A stretch of DNA of 64,000 nucleotides from an uncultured Bacteroidales bacterium (lineage in GTDB: Bacteria; Bacteroidota; Bacteroidia; Bacteroidales; UBA932): assembly GCA_944325505.1 (NCBI GenBank), contig CALVAJ010000004.1, positions 49,162-113,161 on the forward strand, given 5' to 3'. Below are positions 1 to 8,461 of the stretch, piece after piece. Position 1 is the stretch's first letter, and the number at the start of each line of letters is the position of its first letter. The position numbers and the translations under genes are program-made. The notes beneath the pieces are model-generated. The model ran no database searches. It was not told the DNA's origin and saw only the letters and a list, made by a program, of their open reading frames with translations.

Positions 1-546
1 AGTGTTTCCCAATATGGAAAATACGCGGGTCAGTACGATATAGACCACTCCGAGGTGCATGCCCGACAGTGCCAGGATATGCGAAGCCCCGCTTATGCGG
101 AATGACTCGCAAATACCGTCGGAAAGCCGTGACTTGTCCCCCGTTACAAGGGCGAGGATCATGGCATTGCTTTCCATGTCCCTGAAAGGGACGGAGAGGA
201 TTGTCTCCTTGAGAGCCTGGACGGAGTTTTCTGCGGCTTTCTGCAGGAACCATCGGCTTTCAGCATCGGACGGAAACCCGCCCGAGAGACGGCATACCGT
301 AGCCGAATATAGTCCGGTGAGGAAAAATGACAGTCTGAGGATATGGGGCACCGCTCCCGGACCGAGCCATGAACCGGTTTTCCTGCCGGATGCCGCCGGT
401 ATCATTCCGGTTGCGACGGCAGCCAGAAAAGATATTGCTGCCAGTGCGTAAGTGATTTCCTGTCCGGCTCCTGCATGGAGTCCTGCCCATGTGCCGGCGG
501 TGAACAGTAAGGCGTAATCAGTCAGTCCCTTCCCCTCATCCTTCAT
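1..546 (-). CDS. comEC: ComEC/Rec2-type DNA uptake channel, 5' part only
   Basis: The minus strand is open from an ATG at 546 down to base 1 with no stop, so the gene runs off the window edge (182 codons visible). The N-terminal 60 residues are hydrophobic. The diagnostic stretch lies at the visible end: TGDKSRLS, then FRISGASHILALSGMHLG, which is the Competence-domain core where the His residues and the SGMH motif are typical of ComEC. The family forms the inner-membrane channel for single-stranded DNA during natural transformation, often with a C-terminal metallo-beta-lactamase-like nuclease, which cannot be seen here. It is divergent from ackA. Identity is confident; whether the full gene is intact is unknown. 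Confidence 0.85.
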   Translation of the reverse strand, partial: MKDEGKGLTDYALLFTAGTWAGLHAGAGQEITYALAAISFLAAVATGMIPAASGRKTGSWLGPGAVPHILRLSFFLTGLYSATVCRLSGGFPSDAESRWFLQKAAENSVQALKETILSVPFRDMESNAMILALVTGDKSRLSDGICESFRISGASHILALSGMHLGVVYIVLTRVFSILGNT

Positions 547-558
547 ATTCTTCTGATT

Positions 559-592
559 TTTGGCGAAAATAGTTATTATTTTTATAACTTTG
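559..592 (+). promoter_or_regulatory. Bacteroidota-type promoter of ackA
   Basis: TTTG at 559-562 and TAACTTTG at 585-592, spaced 22 bases, match the -33/-7 elements used by the primary sigma factor of Bacteroidota. The ackA ATG is 51 bases further on. No other good match lies between comEC and ackA on this strand. Confidence 0.7.
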
Positions 593-643
593 TACGTTTG
601 TAAATGAAATATTTGACTGATTAATTTTAATCCTTTTTATTAT

Positions 644-1858
644 ATGATAATTCTGGTTTTGAATTGCGGAAGCTCTTCACTCAAGTATCAGCTTCTTGAT
701 ATGAAGAACGATGATGTCTATGACCTTCTTGCCAAAGGGCTCGTCGAGAGGATCGGAATGGACACCGGCTGCATAAAGCATCAGTCGGCAGGAAAAGAGA
801 AATATGTGAAGGAAATGCCTATAGCGGACCACACTGTCGGTATCAAGGCGGTGCTGGAAGCTCTTCTTGACAGGGAATACGGAGTACTTGAAACCCTGGA
901 GGATATCGAGGCTGTAGGCCACAGGGTCGTACACGGCGGCGAGGAATTCTTCTGCAGCAAGCTGATCGATGACAAGGTTATCGACCAGATCGTGAAGTGC
1001 AGCGACATCGCGCCTCTGCATAATCCTGCCAATCTGCTGGGTATCAAGGCTGTTTCCGAAGCGCTCCCGGATGTTCCGCAGGTTGCCGTATTCGATACGG
1101 CCTTCCATCAGACGATGCCTGCATATGCCTATATGTATGCCCTTCCGTATGAATATTATGAGAAATACCGTATAAGAAGGTACGGATTCCATGGCACGAG
1201 CCATAAGTTCGTATCGGAAAAAGGCGCAAGATTTACCGGCCTGGAACTGAACAACTCCAAGATCATAACCTGCCATCTGGGCAACGGCAGTTCGATCACG
1301 GCCGTAGCCAACGGGAAATCCATCGACACTTCAATGGGATTCACTCCTTTGGAGGGCGTGATCATGGGGACAAGGTGCGGTTCTGTCGATCCGGGTGTCA
1401 TCACCTACCTTCAGGAGAAGGAAAACCTTTCATTCGAGGAAATCGCAAAGGTGATGAACAAGAAGAGCGGCTTCCTCGGCCTGTCATGCATCTCTTCCGA
1501 TGCCAGGGATCTGAACGATGCCGCCAATGCCGGAGACCCTAAGGCAAAGCTCGTACTCAAGAAACTCGTTTACGATGTCACCAAATACATAGGCGCATAT
1601 GCCGCAGTGATGAACGGTGTCGACCTTATCGTATTCACCGGAGGAATCGGAGAGAACAACAGCAGGCTCCGCAGGAGGGTTTGCGAGAACCTTTCCTATC
1701 TCGGACTCAAGTTCGACTACGAGGCCAACGTGGCAACGGGCAAGGACACCCTGATATCCCTCCCGGATTCCAAGGTCAAGGTAGCGGTCATCACTACAAA
1801 CGAAGAACTTGTCATTGCCCGCGATACCATGCACATCGTGATGAATGAGGATGAATAA
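644..1858 (+). CDS. ackA: acetate kinase
   Basis: 404 residues, full length for AckA. It opens with the phosphate-binding NCGSSSLKY (residues 7-15), followed by GHRVVHGG (about 92-99), GFHGTSH (181-187), GTRCGSVDP in the middle and TTNEE near the C-terminus, the ASKHA-fold acetokinase signatures. It interconverts acetyl phosphate plus ADP and acetate plus ATP in the cytoplasm, the last ATP-yielding step of acetate fermentation. It is followed 30 bases later by ptb rather than by the usual pta, and then by buk, so the three form one probable operon. Start chosen by the exact MIILVLNCGSSS N-terminus and the upstream promoter. Confidence 0.95.
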   Translation: MIILVLNCGSSSLKYQLLDMKNDDVYDLLAKGLVERIGMDTGCIKHQSAGKEKYVKEMPIADHTVGIKAVLEALLDREYGVLETLEDIEAVGHRVVHGGEEFFCSKLIDDKVIDQIVKCSDIAPLHNPANLLGIKAVSEALPDVPQVAVFDTAFHQTMPAYAYMYALPYEYYEKYRIRRYGFHGTSHKFVSEKGARFTGLELNNSKIITCHLGNGSSITAVANGKSIDTSMGFTPLEGVIMGTRCGSVDPGVITYLQEKENLSFEEIAKVMNKKSGFLGLSCISSDARDLNDAANAGDPKAKLVLKKLVYDVTKYIGAYAAVMNGVDLIVFTGGIGENNSRLRRRVCENLSYLGLKFDYEANVATGKDTLISLPDSKVKVAVITTNEELVIARDTMHIVMNEDE

Positions 1859-1888
1859 AAGGATCTTTTGATTAAATAACTGCATAAC

Positions 1889-2797
1889 ATGTTTACGAAA
1901 TTTGAAGAAATCTTTGCCGAACTCGCCAACAGAGGGGCAAAGAAGAGAATGATAGCTGCCTGGGCAGTAGACGGTCATACGATAGCTGCCGCAAGCAAGG
2001 CTGTCGACCTCGGTATTGTCGATGCCACTCTTGTAGGTGACGAGAATATGATCAAGGCCGAATGCGACAAGGAAGGAATCGATGTCAACAAATTCACCGT
2101 TATCCACAACCCTTCAGAGCTTCCGGCCGTAACCCAGGCTGTCACGATGGTGAACCAGGGGATGGGGGACATCCTCATGAAGGGCCTCTGCAGCACAGAC
2201 AAGTTCATGAGGGCTATCCTTAACAAGGAAACGGGACTTCTTCCTCCGAAAGCCGTCCTGAGCCATGTAGCCGTACTTGAAAATCCCAATTATCATAAAC
2301 TCCTGCTGGTCAGCGATATGGCAGTGATACCTCTGCCGGACCTCAAGCAAAAGGTCTCTATTATGGGGTATCTTGTCAATACTGCACATGCTCTGGGCAA
2401 TGCCATGCCTAAGGTGGCGCTCATCGCCGCTACCGAGCAGATGCTCGAAGGCATGCCTGCATGTGTCGAGGCTGCAATCCTCGCAAAGAAGGTTGACCGC
2501 GGACAGATCAGGGGATGCATCGCCGACGGTCCGCTGGCACTCGATGTCGCTGTCGACAAAGAGTCAGTGGAGATAAAGAAGCTTGTCAGTCCTGTCGCAG
2601 GAGATGCCGACTGCCTTCTGTTCCCGAATATCGAATCTGCCAATGTATTCTACAAGACCAATTCCAAGCTTGCCGCCAATGTCAAGCAGGCAGGAATGGT
2701 CGTCGGGGCGAAGGTGCCTTGCGTACTTTCAAGCCGCGCAGACAGTATCGATACCAAACTGAACTCTATAGCCATCGCGGCTATGTCTGCAAAGTAG
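1889..2797 (+). CDS. ptb: phosphate butyryltransferase-like acyltransferase (PTA_PTB family)
   Basis: 302 residues, the size of Ptb (about 300) and shorter than most Pta proteins. Features include the N-terminal KRMIAAWAVDGHTIAAA segment, GDILMKGLCSTDKFMRAIL, LLVSDMAVIPLPDL and the C-terminal DCLLFPNIESANVFYK, all of which fit the phosphate acetyl/butyryltransferase fold. The family exchanges CoA for phosphate on short-chain acyl-CoA. With buk eight bases downstream, the pair would convert butyryl-CoA or branched acyl-CoA (isobutyryl, isovaleryl) to the free acid with ATP formation. The exact acyl chain preferred cannot be read from sequence. Because ackA precedes it, it could also serve acetyl-CoA. 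Confidence 0.88.
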   Translation: MFTKFEEIFAELANRGAKKRMIAAWAVDGHTIAAASKAVDLGIVDATLVGDENMIKAECDKEGIDVNKFTVIHNPSELPAVTQAVTMVNQGMGDILMKGLCSTDKFMRAILNKETGLLPPKAVLSHVAVLENPNYHKLLLVSDMAVIPLPDLKQKVSIMGYLVNTAHALGNAMPKVALIAATEQMLEGMPACVEAAILAKKVDRGQIRGCIADGPLALDVAVDKESVEIKKLVSPVAGDADCLLFPNIESANVFYKTNSKLAANVKQAGMVVGAKVPCVLSSRADSIDTKLNSIAIAAMSAK

Positions 2798-2804
2798 CTT
2801 TTGT

Positions 2805-3926
2805 ATGACGGGAAGGGTTTTGGCAATCAATACCGGCTCTACTTCGACTAAAATAGCATATTTTGTCGACGGGCGGAAGTCCTTTGAGCAGAACCTCGCC
2901 CATAGCGTGGAAACCCTTTCGAAATTCGACTCTGTGATGGATCAGGACCTGATGAGGAAAGATGCCATCACAGAGTTTCTTTCTGAAAGGGAAATCCCAT
3001 TGTGCGATATAGATATCGTCATGGCGAGGGGAGGGCTGATCACACCGATAAAGACCGGAATATATGAGGTGACTCCGGTAATGAGACAGGCTTTGACAGA
3101 GGCGAAGGAAGGTGTGCATGCGTGCAATCTGAGCGCACTTATCGCTGATGATCTGGCCGATGAAATCAACAGGGCAAGGAAGGCTGCCGGCATGGAAGGG
3201 GTATGCAAGGCATATATACCCGATCCTCCTATGGCTGACGAGGTATTGCCTGAGGCAAAAGTCTACGGCTTGCCCGAGTTTACCCGGAGGCCTTTGTTCC
3301 ATGCACTGAATTCACGGGCGGTGTGCCGTAGGTATGCGAAGAGCAAAGGAGTGAAATATCAGGATCTTACCATTATCGTCGCCCATATGGGAGGAGGTAC
3401 TTCCGTTACTCTCCATAAAGGCGGAAATGTCATAGATACCAATGACGCTCTCGGCGGCGACGGTCCTATAAGCGCTGAAAGGGCGGGTTCCGTTCCCGGC
3501 TTTCCTCTGGTGGAAATGTGTTTCAGCGGCAAATACACCAAAGAAGAAATCAAGAAACGCCTTGTCGGAAAAGGAGGCGCGGTAGCTTGGTTCGGAACCA
3601 ATGACTTCCGTGAAATCACAGCCAGGGCGGAGGCTGATCCCGATGGCAGGGAAGCCTTGTTCCTGAAAGGGTATTGCCTTGGCATAGCAAAATATATAGC
3701 ATCGCTTACTGCGGATGTCTGCGGAAAGGTGGATGCAATAATACTTACCGGCGGTATCGCGTACAGTGAGAAGATAACTTCCGATATAGCTTCCAGAGTG
3801 GGCTTCCTCGCTCCGGTAGCTGTATATCCTGGAGAAAACGAACTGGAATCCCTGGCAGAGAACGGTTATCTGATACTTTCCGGAGAATCCGAAATAAAGA
3901 CCTATGACCCGAACAGGTCTCTGTGA
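2805..3926 (+). CDS. buk: butyrate kinase
   Basis: 373 residues, slightly longer than the usual 355-360. The N-terminal LAINTGSTSTKIAYF is the ASKHA phosphate-binding loop in butyrate-kinase form; MARGGLITPIKTGIYEV, FHALNSRA, VAHMGGGTSVTLHKGG and ILTGGIAYSE follow in the expected order. It phosphorylates ADP from butyryl phosphate or branched acyl phosphate. It starts eight bases after the ptb stop, consistent with co-transcription from the ackA promoter. Its 3' end overlaps the convergent serine-hydrolase gene by 25 bases. Function is confident at family level; chain-length specificity is inferred. Confidence 0.92.
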   Translation: MTGRVLAINTGSTSTKIAYFVDGRKSFEQNLAHSVETLSKFDSVMDQDLMRKDAITEFLSEREIPLCDIDIVMARGGLITPIKTGIYEVTPVMRQALTEAKEGVHACNLSALIADDLADEINRARKAAGMEGVCKAYIPDPPMADEVLPEAKVYGLPEFTRRPLFHALNSRAVCRRYAKSKGVKYQDLTIIVAHMGGGTSVTLHKGGNVIDTNDALGGDGPISAERAGSVPGFPLVEMCFSGKYTKEEIKKRLVGKGGAVAWFGTNDFREITARAEADPDGREALFLKGYCLGIAKYIASLTADVCGKVDAIILTGGIAYSEKITSDIASRVGFLAPVAVYPGENELESLAENGYLILSGESEIKTYDPNRSL

Positions 3927-5194
3927 GGCAGCAGGGGGCTGTAAAGCTCCCTGCATTTCTTGAACAGGCGATCCGTATATCTGGTAAAGCCTGGTCCTCT
4001 CCATGTGCTGGTATTTGTAATCATGATCCAGCATTCTCCATCGGGGAAATATTTTACCAGGGCGCTTGTCCCGGTAAGTGTCCCGGTACGGGTCCATCCG
4101 GCAGAAGGCTTGGTGTCGTTCCATCCCAGCGAAAAAGTCTGTGAATCGAAATACTCTGTCATTTCATCTATGCTCTCCTGAGAGAGTATATCCGGGACCT
4201 GTGGCTTCCCGTCTATGCTGGCAACGAACCTGCACAGTTCCGCGGTAGAGCCGCACCATGCTCCGGCGCCCGAAAGTGCACGGATGTCATTCCCTCCGTA
4301 ACATCTTTCCACCATGCGCCCGCTCATATTGTATTCCTCTACTTTTTCGCTTCCTTCATGCATGTAGTACCTTACTTCATTGGGATACTTCTGCTCGTAG
4401 TAATTGTATGCGATGTGCATGTCATAGCACCCTGCAGGATGCAGTACGTTTTCCTGGATGAATGTCTCGTAGTCCTGGCCGCTGACCTTTTCGATGATCA
4501 TCGAGAGAAGCAGGTAGCCGAAGTTGGAATATCTCTGCCATGAGCCCGGTTTATAGCCCAGAGGCCTTTTCAGGACACAGCTTACGAGTGTTTCATGGTC
4601 AGGAGGACCGTCCAGCCTGAACTGACGTATTATGTCGCGTGTCGAGAACATGGGGTCGCCGCGGCTGTTGGTAAAGCCTCCCTGATGCCTCAGAAGCTGT
4701 TCAACAGTGATGCTGTACATGTTCCTGTGCCTGATGGAAGCGGTGAACAGCGAATCGTTGAGGATTCCGGAAGGCCCGAACACCGTGTCTTTCAGGGAGA
4801 CGAGCCCGCGTTCCTTCAGAACCATTATCCCGGTGGCCGTGATGAGTTTTGACACCGATGCCATCCTGAGGATATTTCTCGGGGTCATTTCCTCTCCGGC
4901 TTCCTGATCAGCCCATCCGTATCCTTTGGCAAATACGAGGGAATCGTTTCGCATGATTGCAAGCGAAGCTCCCTTTATTTCCCATTGCTTCAGGAATTTT
5001 TCTATTCTGGAGTCCATTCCGGCAAGGGTGTCGATACATGACATTTCATTTGTCAGCGTATCGTTCAGACAGAACCTGGCGGACTGGCTGCATGGACGGG
5101 AATCCGGATTCTTGTGTCGGGTAGCGGTAGATACGACTGCAAAAACAATTACAGCGGCAAATATCAGTACTCCTGTAATTATCCTCTTTCGCAT
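3902..5194 (-). CDS. membrane-anchored serine hydrolase, class C beta-lactamase/DD-peptidase superfamily
   Basis: 430 residues. A hydrophobic N-terminal segment (about 5-22) should export or anchor the protein in the periplasm. The nucleophile motif SVSK lies at 113-116, YSN at 222-224 and a TGTLTG segment near residue 375 replaces the usual HTG, so all three active-site elements of the beta-lactamase fold are present. Family members are D-alanyl peptidases, esterases or other acyl hydrolases; nothing marks this one as an antibiotic-resistance enzyme. It is the last gene of a minus-strand run, three bases after the cytidylate-kinase-like gene. The substrate is unknown. Confidence 0.85.
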   Translation of the reverse strand: MRKRIITGVLIFAAVIVFAVVSTATRHKNPDSRPCSQSARFCLNDTLTNEMSCIDTLAGMDSRIEKFLKQWEIKGASLAIMRNDSLVFAKGYGWADQEAGEEMTPRNILRMASVSKLITATGIMVLKERGLVSLKDTVFGPSGILNDSLFTASIRHRNMYSITVEQLLRHQGGFTNSRGDPMFSTRDIIRQFRLDGPPDHETLVSCVLKRPLGYKPGSWQRYSNFGYLLLSMIIEKVSGQDYETFIQENVLHPAGCYDMHIAYNYYEQKYPNEVRYYMHEGSEKVEEYNMSGRMVERCYGGNDIRALSGAGAWCGSTAELCRFVASIDGKPQVPDILSQESIDEMTEYFDSQTFSLGWNDTKPSAGWTRTGTLTGTSALVKYFPDGECWIMITNTSTWRGPGFTRYTDRLFKKCRELYSPLLPHRDLFGS

Positions 5195-5197
5195 ACC

Positions 5198-5812
5198 CTA
5201 TCCCAGTTTGCCGGCACGTCTTGCAAAATCAATGATGAAATCCGCCGTGCCGTCGATTCCGAGAATCGAGGAATCGATGCACAGGTCGTAGTTGGAGGCT
5301 ACTCCCCAGTTCCCGAAAGTGAAATAGTTGTAGTATGTCTCCCTCTTGCGGTCGGTCCTGTTCATTACATCTTCCGCTTTTTCCAAAGTGGAGCCGATCC
5401 TTTCGGCAACGGTCTTTTTTCTTATTTCCTTGGGGGCGCAGATGAATACATCCACGGTACAGTCCAGATCCCGCAGGATATAGTCTGCGCATCTTCCTAT
5501 GATTACTGCGGATTCATTGGCGGCGATATCGCGTATTACCTGGCTCTGGATGCGGAACAGCTCGTTGTCGTTTACATAGTTTTCGGCCTGGCCGAAACCC
5601 TGTGAGCTGAAAAACGAATTGAACGAAAAAAGACTGCGCTTTTCGTCTGATTTCCTGAAAAGGTAGCGGCTGAATCCGCTGGCTTCGGCAGCCTTGGAAA
5701 TCAAGTCGTTGTCATATACCTTGATTCCGAGCCTGTCGCCGATTTTCTGGGCCACTATACGCCCGCCGCTTCCGAACTGACGTCCTACGTTTATGATTAT
5801 CTTTTTTTCCAT
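5198..5812 (-). CDS. cytidylate kinase-like P-loop protein (Cytidylate_kin2 family)
   Basis: 204 residues. The N-terminus IIINVGRQFGSGG places an atypical P-loop at about 9-17, followed by KVYDNDLI, and the later IIGRCADYIL and FICAP strands match the Cytidylate_kin2 family common in gut Bacteroidota and Clostridia. True Cmk is a different, longer-conserved family, so activity on CMP is not assured; many members are annotated only as AAA or cytidylate kinase-like. The start is fixed by a strong AGGAGG eight bases upstream of the ATG, unusual in this window. It sits between the MATE exporter and the serine hydrolase with gaps of 11 and 3 bases. Confidence 0.85.
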   Translation of the reverse strand: MEKKIIINVGRQFGSGGRIVAQKIGDRLGIKVYDNDLISKAAEASGFSRYLFRKSDEKRSLFSFNSFFSSQGFGQAENYVNDNELFRIQSQVIRDIAANESAVIIGRCADYILRDLDCTVDVFICAPKEIRKKTVAERIGSTLEKAEDVMNRTDRKRETYYNYFTFGNWGVASNYDLCIDSSILGIDGTADFIIDFARRAGKLG

Positions 5813-5823
5813 GGCCTTTCCTC

Positions 5824-7227
5824 CTAAAGTCTGCTGCCTAAGATCGAAGGGTCGTCCCCGTCATTGAGTTTTCGTAATTTCCTTGCCAGTCCGGCATACA
5901 GCGCCGCGGAAATGATGAATGCGGCAAAGTCCGATATCGGGAAACTCATCCATACGCCTTTGTTCTCGAACATCAGAGGAAGCAGGTACACGCACGGGAT
6001 GAGGAACAGAAGCTGCCTGGACAGGGACAGCAGTATAGCCTTGTTAACCATTCCAAGACACTGGAACAGGTTTGACGATACCATCTGAAAACCGATAAGC
6101 GGGAAAGCGAGTGCCAGAAGCCTGAGTCCCTTGGTGGCAATCTCTATCATCTGGCTGTCGTGGGTGAATACCGATACGGATGCTCTCGGGAAAATCTCGG
6201 CTACGAGAAATCCCAGACAGGTGACCATCGTTGCATACTTCACCGTTTTCCAGAACACTTCCTTTACCTTGGAATATTTCCTGGCCCCGTAGTTGTACCC
6301 TGCGATAGGCTGCATGCCCTGGTTGAGGCCCATGACGATCATTATGAAAATGAAGCTTATGCGGTTTACAATACCGTATGCTCCGATTGCAAGGTCTCCG
6401 CCGTATCTTTTGAGCTGCTGGTTGATGAAAAGGGTAACGATGCATGCGGCTGAATTCATAAGGAACGGCGCCACCCCGATGGCCAGGGAGTCTTTCGCAA
6501 TCCGTACGTCAAGCCTGAATATGCCTTTCTCGAAGTGCAGGAGCTTTGTCCTGTCGCTGAAGTACCTGAGCACGATTACAAGCGCCACTACCTGGGCGAT
6601 TACCGTCGCTGCCGCCGCCCCGCGTATGCCCCATTTGAAGGAGAATATGAACAGCGGCGCGAGGATTACATTCAGGATTACTGTCATGACCGTAAGGTTC
6701 ATGGCCAGTTTCGGGTTTCCCGATGCCCTCAGTGCATTGTTCAGTCCCAGATACATATGCGTGACGACATTGCCTGCAAGGATTATCTGCATGTATTCCC
6801 GTGCATAGGATATCGTGTTTTCGCTTGCTCCGAAGAAATACAGTATGGGATCTAAAAAGAGCAGCGAGACGCTCATGAAGAAGATACCGATTATGGCATT
6901 GAGCGAAGCGACATTCCCCAGGACCTTGTTGGCGGCTTCATAGTTCTTCTGTCCGAGCAGGACCGAGAGCATCGTGGACGCGCCGACTCCGACAAGGGTG
7001 CCGAATGCTGCCGACAGGTTCATCAGCGGGAAGGTAATGGCCAGTCCGGAAATGGCCAGAGCCCCTACGCCGTGCCCGATGAAGATACTGTCGATCATAT
7101 TGTACAGCGAAGATGCCGTCATCGCTATGATCGCCGGTATCGCGTATTTTTTCAGCAGCTTGCCGGTATCTTCCGTTCCGAGTTCAGTAGGTATTATGTT
7201 TCCTGACATCTTGCCGTTTCTATTCAT
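5824..7227 (-). CDS. MATE family efflux transporter
   Basis: 467 residues with about 12 predicted membrane segments in two similar halves, starting with KYAIPAIIAMTASSLYNMIDSIFIGHGVG, the first-helix pattern of the MATE/NorM group (TasA/DinF-like branch). The family exports cationic drugs or metabolites using Na+ or H+ gradients; the substrate here cannot be predicted. The first ATG at 7227 overlaps the end of the upstream FKBP gene by eight bases. A second ATG at 7209 (MSGN) would avoid the overlap; neither has a clear ribosome-binding site. The gene appears translationally coupled to its neighbours. Confidence 0.9.
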   Translation of the reverse strand: MNRNGKMSGNIIPTELGTEDTGKLLKKYAIPAIIAMTASSLYNMIDSIFIGHGVGALAISGLAITFPLMNLSAAFGTLVGVGASTMLSVLLGQKNYEAANKVLGNVASLNAIIGIFFMSVSLLFLDPILYFFGASENTISYAREYMQIILAGNVVTHMYLGLNNALRASGNPKLAMNLTVMTVILNVILAPLFIFSFKWGIRGAAAATVIAQVVALVIVLRYFSDRTKLLHFEKGIFRLDVRIAKDSLAIGVAPFLMNSAACIVTLFINQQLKRYGGDLAIGAYGIVNRISFIFIMIVMGLNQGMQPIAGYNYGARKYSKVKEVFWKTVKYATMVTCLGFLVAEIFPRASVSVFTHDSQMIEIATKGLRLLALAFPLIGFQMVSSNLFQCLGMVNKAILLSLSRQLLFLIPCVYLLPLMFENKGVWMSFPISDFAAFIISAALYAGLARKLRKLNDGDDPSILGSRL

Positions 7228-8401
7228 TCGGGTTTTCTACGATTTCGATTTCGAACATCAGCGGGGAATAGGCCGGAATAGAAGACCCGCTGCCGCTGTA
7301 TCCGTATCCAAGATTGGAGTAGAATATGCCGATTGCCTTTCCGAACGGATGCATTTTCCACAATGTCATGGCAAATCCCTGGATCATGCTCGAGCTGGAG
7401 CTTTCATCTCCCATCTGAAGTGCCTGGTAACTGTCTCCCCACTGGATGGCGACCGGTTCGTAGGTGCCTCCGCTCAGTCCGTTGTCCTGTGCTACACGTT
7501 TGACATTGGTGTCGAAGACCTTGCCGTTCAGCAGCCTTCCTACGTAATTGATATAGATGGTCGTGTCGTTTGATCCTGAAGTAGTGTAGAAATGGGAGTC
7601 TTCCCAGTCGTATTCCTTTTCTTCATCCTGGGCCTCGTCATCATCGGCGCTTTCTTCCCCTTCTATCGGCTTCAGTTCTTCTCCGTGGTCGATCTCAATG
7701 AAATAGAACCCGTACATGTCCGAAGAATCCTTTGCTTCCATTTGGGTTTCACCGAGCTTTTCCTCAAGCGTGGAGCCGAGATATCCGAAATCATGATCTG
7801 CATAGGCTCCGGAGAGGAATCTGCCTATCGAGTCCACCTGCCACTGCACTATGTTCTTGATGGGGTCCACGACCTTTATTTCGTAGATGGCGTTTGATCC
7901 GGTTTCATTGTTTATGAACTCCTGCTCTGAGCCGTACCATTTATAGCTCATGAGCCATCCCGGGATTATGGCCTGGCGCATGTCTCCCTTGTTCAGGCCG
8001 GCGAACATCTCGTTGACTCCGGCATACAGGTATCCGGATGCCCTTGTCCAGATTACAGGGCCGTAATATTTTGACGAATTCTCGACGTCCTCCCCGAGCA
8101 TTTCGGCGGTCTTGGCATCAGAGTAGCCTGTGATGTTGCCTTCAAGGTCTTTTGCCACATAGGAGACATAGACAAACTGTGAATCGGCTACAGGCTCCGC
8201 CGTCTCATCTTCAGCCGGAGTGTCTTTGATGATGTAGATTCCCAGGCCTGTCTTTTCCAGCTGGGGATAGTGCACCTGCATCCAGGCATCGAAGTAAAGC
8301 TTTTCATTCTCATTGGTCGGTGTCCCCGCCTGTTTCGCGCATCCTGACAGGATGGCTGCGAGGGTACAGGCTGCTGCCGTTATCTTAAAAATATTTCCCA
8401 T
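7220..8401 (-). CDS. lipoprotein with two FKBP-like domains
   Basis: 393 residues with a lipoprotein signal ending at the lipobox LSGC (Cys21). Two FKBP-type segments are visible: a poorly conserved one around 55-180 (FVYVSYVAKDLEGN ... MRQAIIPGWLM) and a second around 270-390 (TIYINYVGRLLNGKVFDTN ... MHPFGKAIGIFYSNLGYG). An acidic linker (EGEESADDDEAQDEEKEYD) separates them. FKBP proteins are peptidyl-prolyl isomerases or chaperones; divergence at several active-site positions suggests a chaperone role in the periplasm or at the outer membrane. A TATATTTG element at 8420-8427 (minus strand) is its probable -7 box. Clustered with a second FKBP lipoprotein upstream. Confidence 0.8.
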   Translation of the reverse strand: MGNIFKITAAACTLAAILSGCAKQAGTPTNENEKLYFDAWMQVHYPQLEKTGLGIYIIKDTPAEDETAEPVADSQFVYVSYVAKDLEGNITGYSDAKTAEMLGEDVENSSKYYGPVIWTRASGYLYAGVNEMFAGLNKGDMRQAIIPGWLMSYKWYGSEQEFINNETGSNAIYEIKVVDPIKNIVQWQVDSIGRFLSGAYADHDFGYLGSTLEEKLGETQMEAKDSSDMYGFYFIEIDHGEELKPIEGEESADDDEAQDEEKEYDWEDSHFYTTSGSNDTTIYINYVGRLLNGKVFDTNVKRVAQDNGLSGGTYEPVAIQWGDSYQALQMGDESSSSSMIQGFAMTLWKMHPFGKAIGIFYSNLGYGYSGSGSSIPAYSPLMFEIEIVENPNE

Positions 8402-8419
8402 CTTTCAAAAATTGACCTG

Positions 8420-8427
8420 CAAATATA
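8420..8427 (-). promoter_or_regulatory. -7 element upstream of the double-FKBP lipoprotein gene
   Basis: On the minus strand this reads TATATTTG, a perfect TAnnTTTG, 18 bases before the ATG at 8401. No convincing TTTG was found 19-22 bases upstream, so the call rests on the -7 box alone. Confidence 0.45.
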
Positions 8428-8461
8428 CTTAAATTAATGTCAGTTCTGCCGATTGTCGGGA

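Noticed and set aside
59-451. Open frame of 130 codons on the plus strand at the left edge
   Set aside because: It lies antisense to the comEC fragment, whose motifs are clear; the plus-strand product has no family features.
3312-4124. Minus-strand frame of 270 codons across the buk/serine hydrolase junction
   Set aside because: It overlaps both identified genes in another frame and carries no signature.
3902-5194. Calling the serine hydrolase an AmpC-type resistance beta-lactamase
   Set aside because: The SxxK and YxN motifs are common to the whole superfamily, the third motif differs from AmpC, and there is no AmpR-like neighbour.
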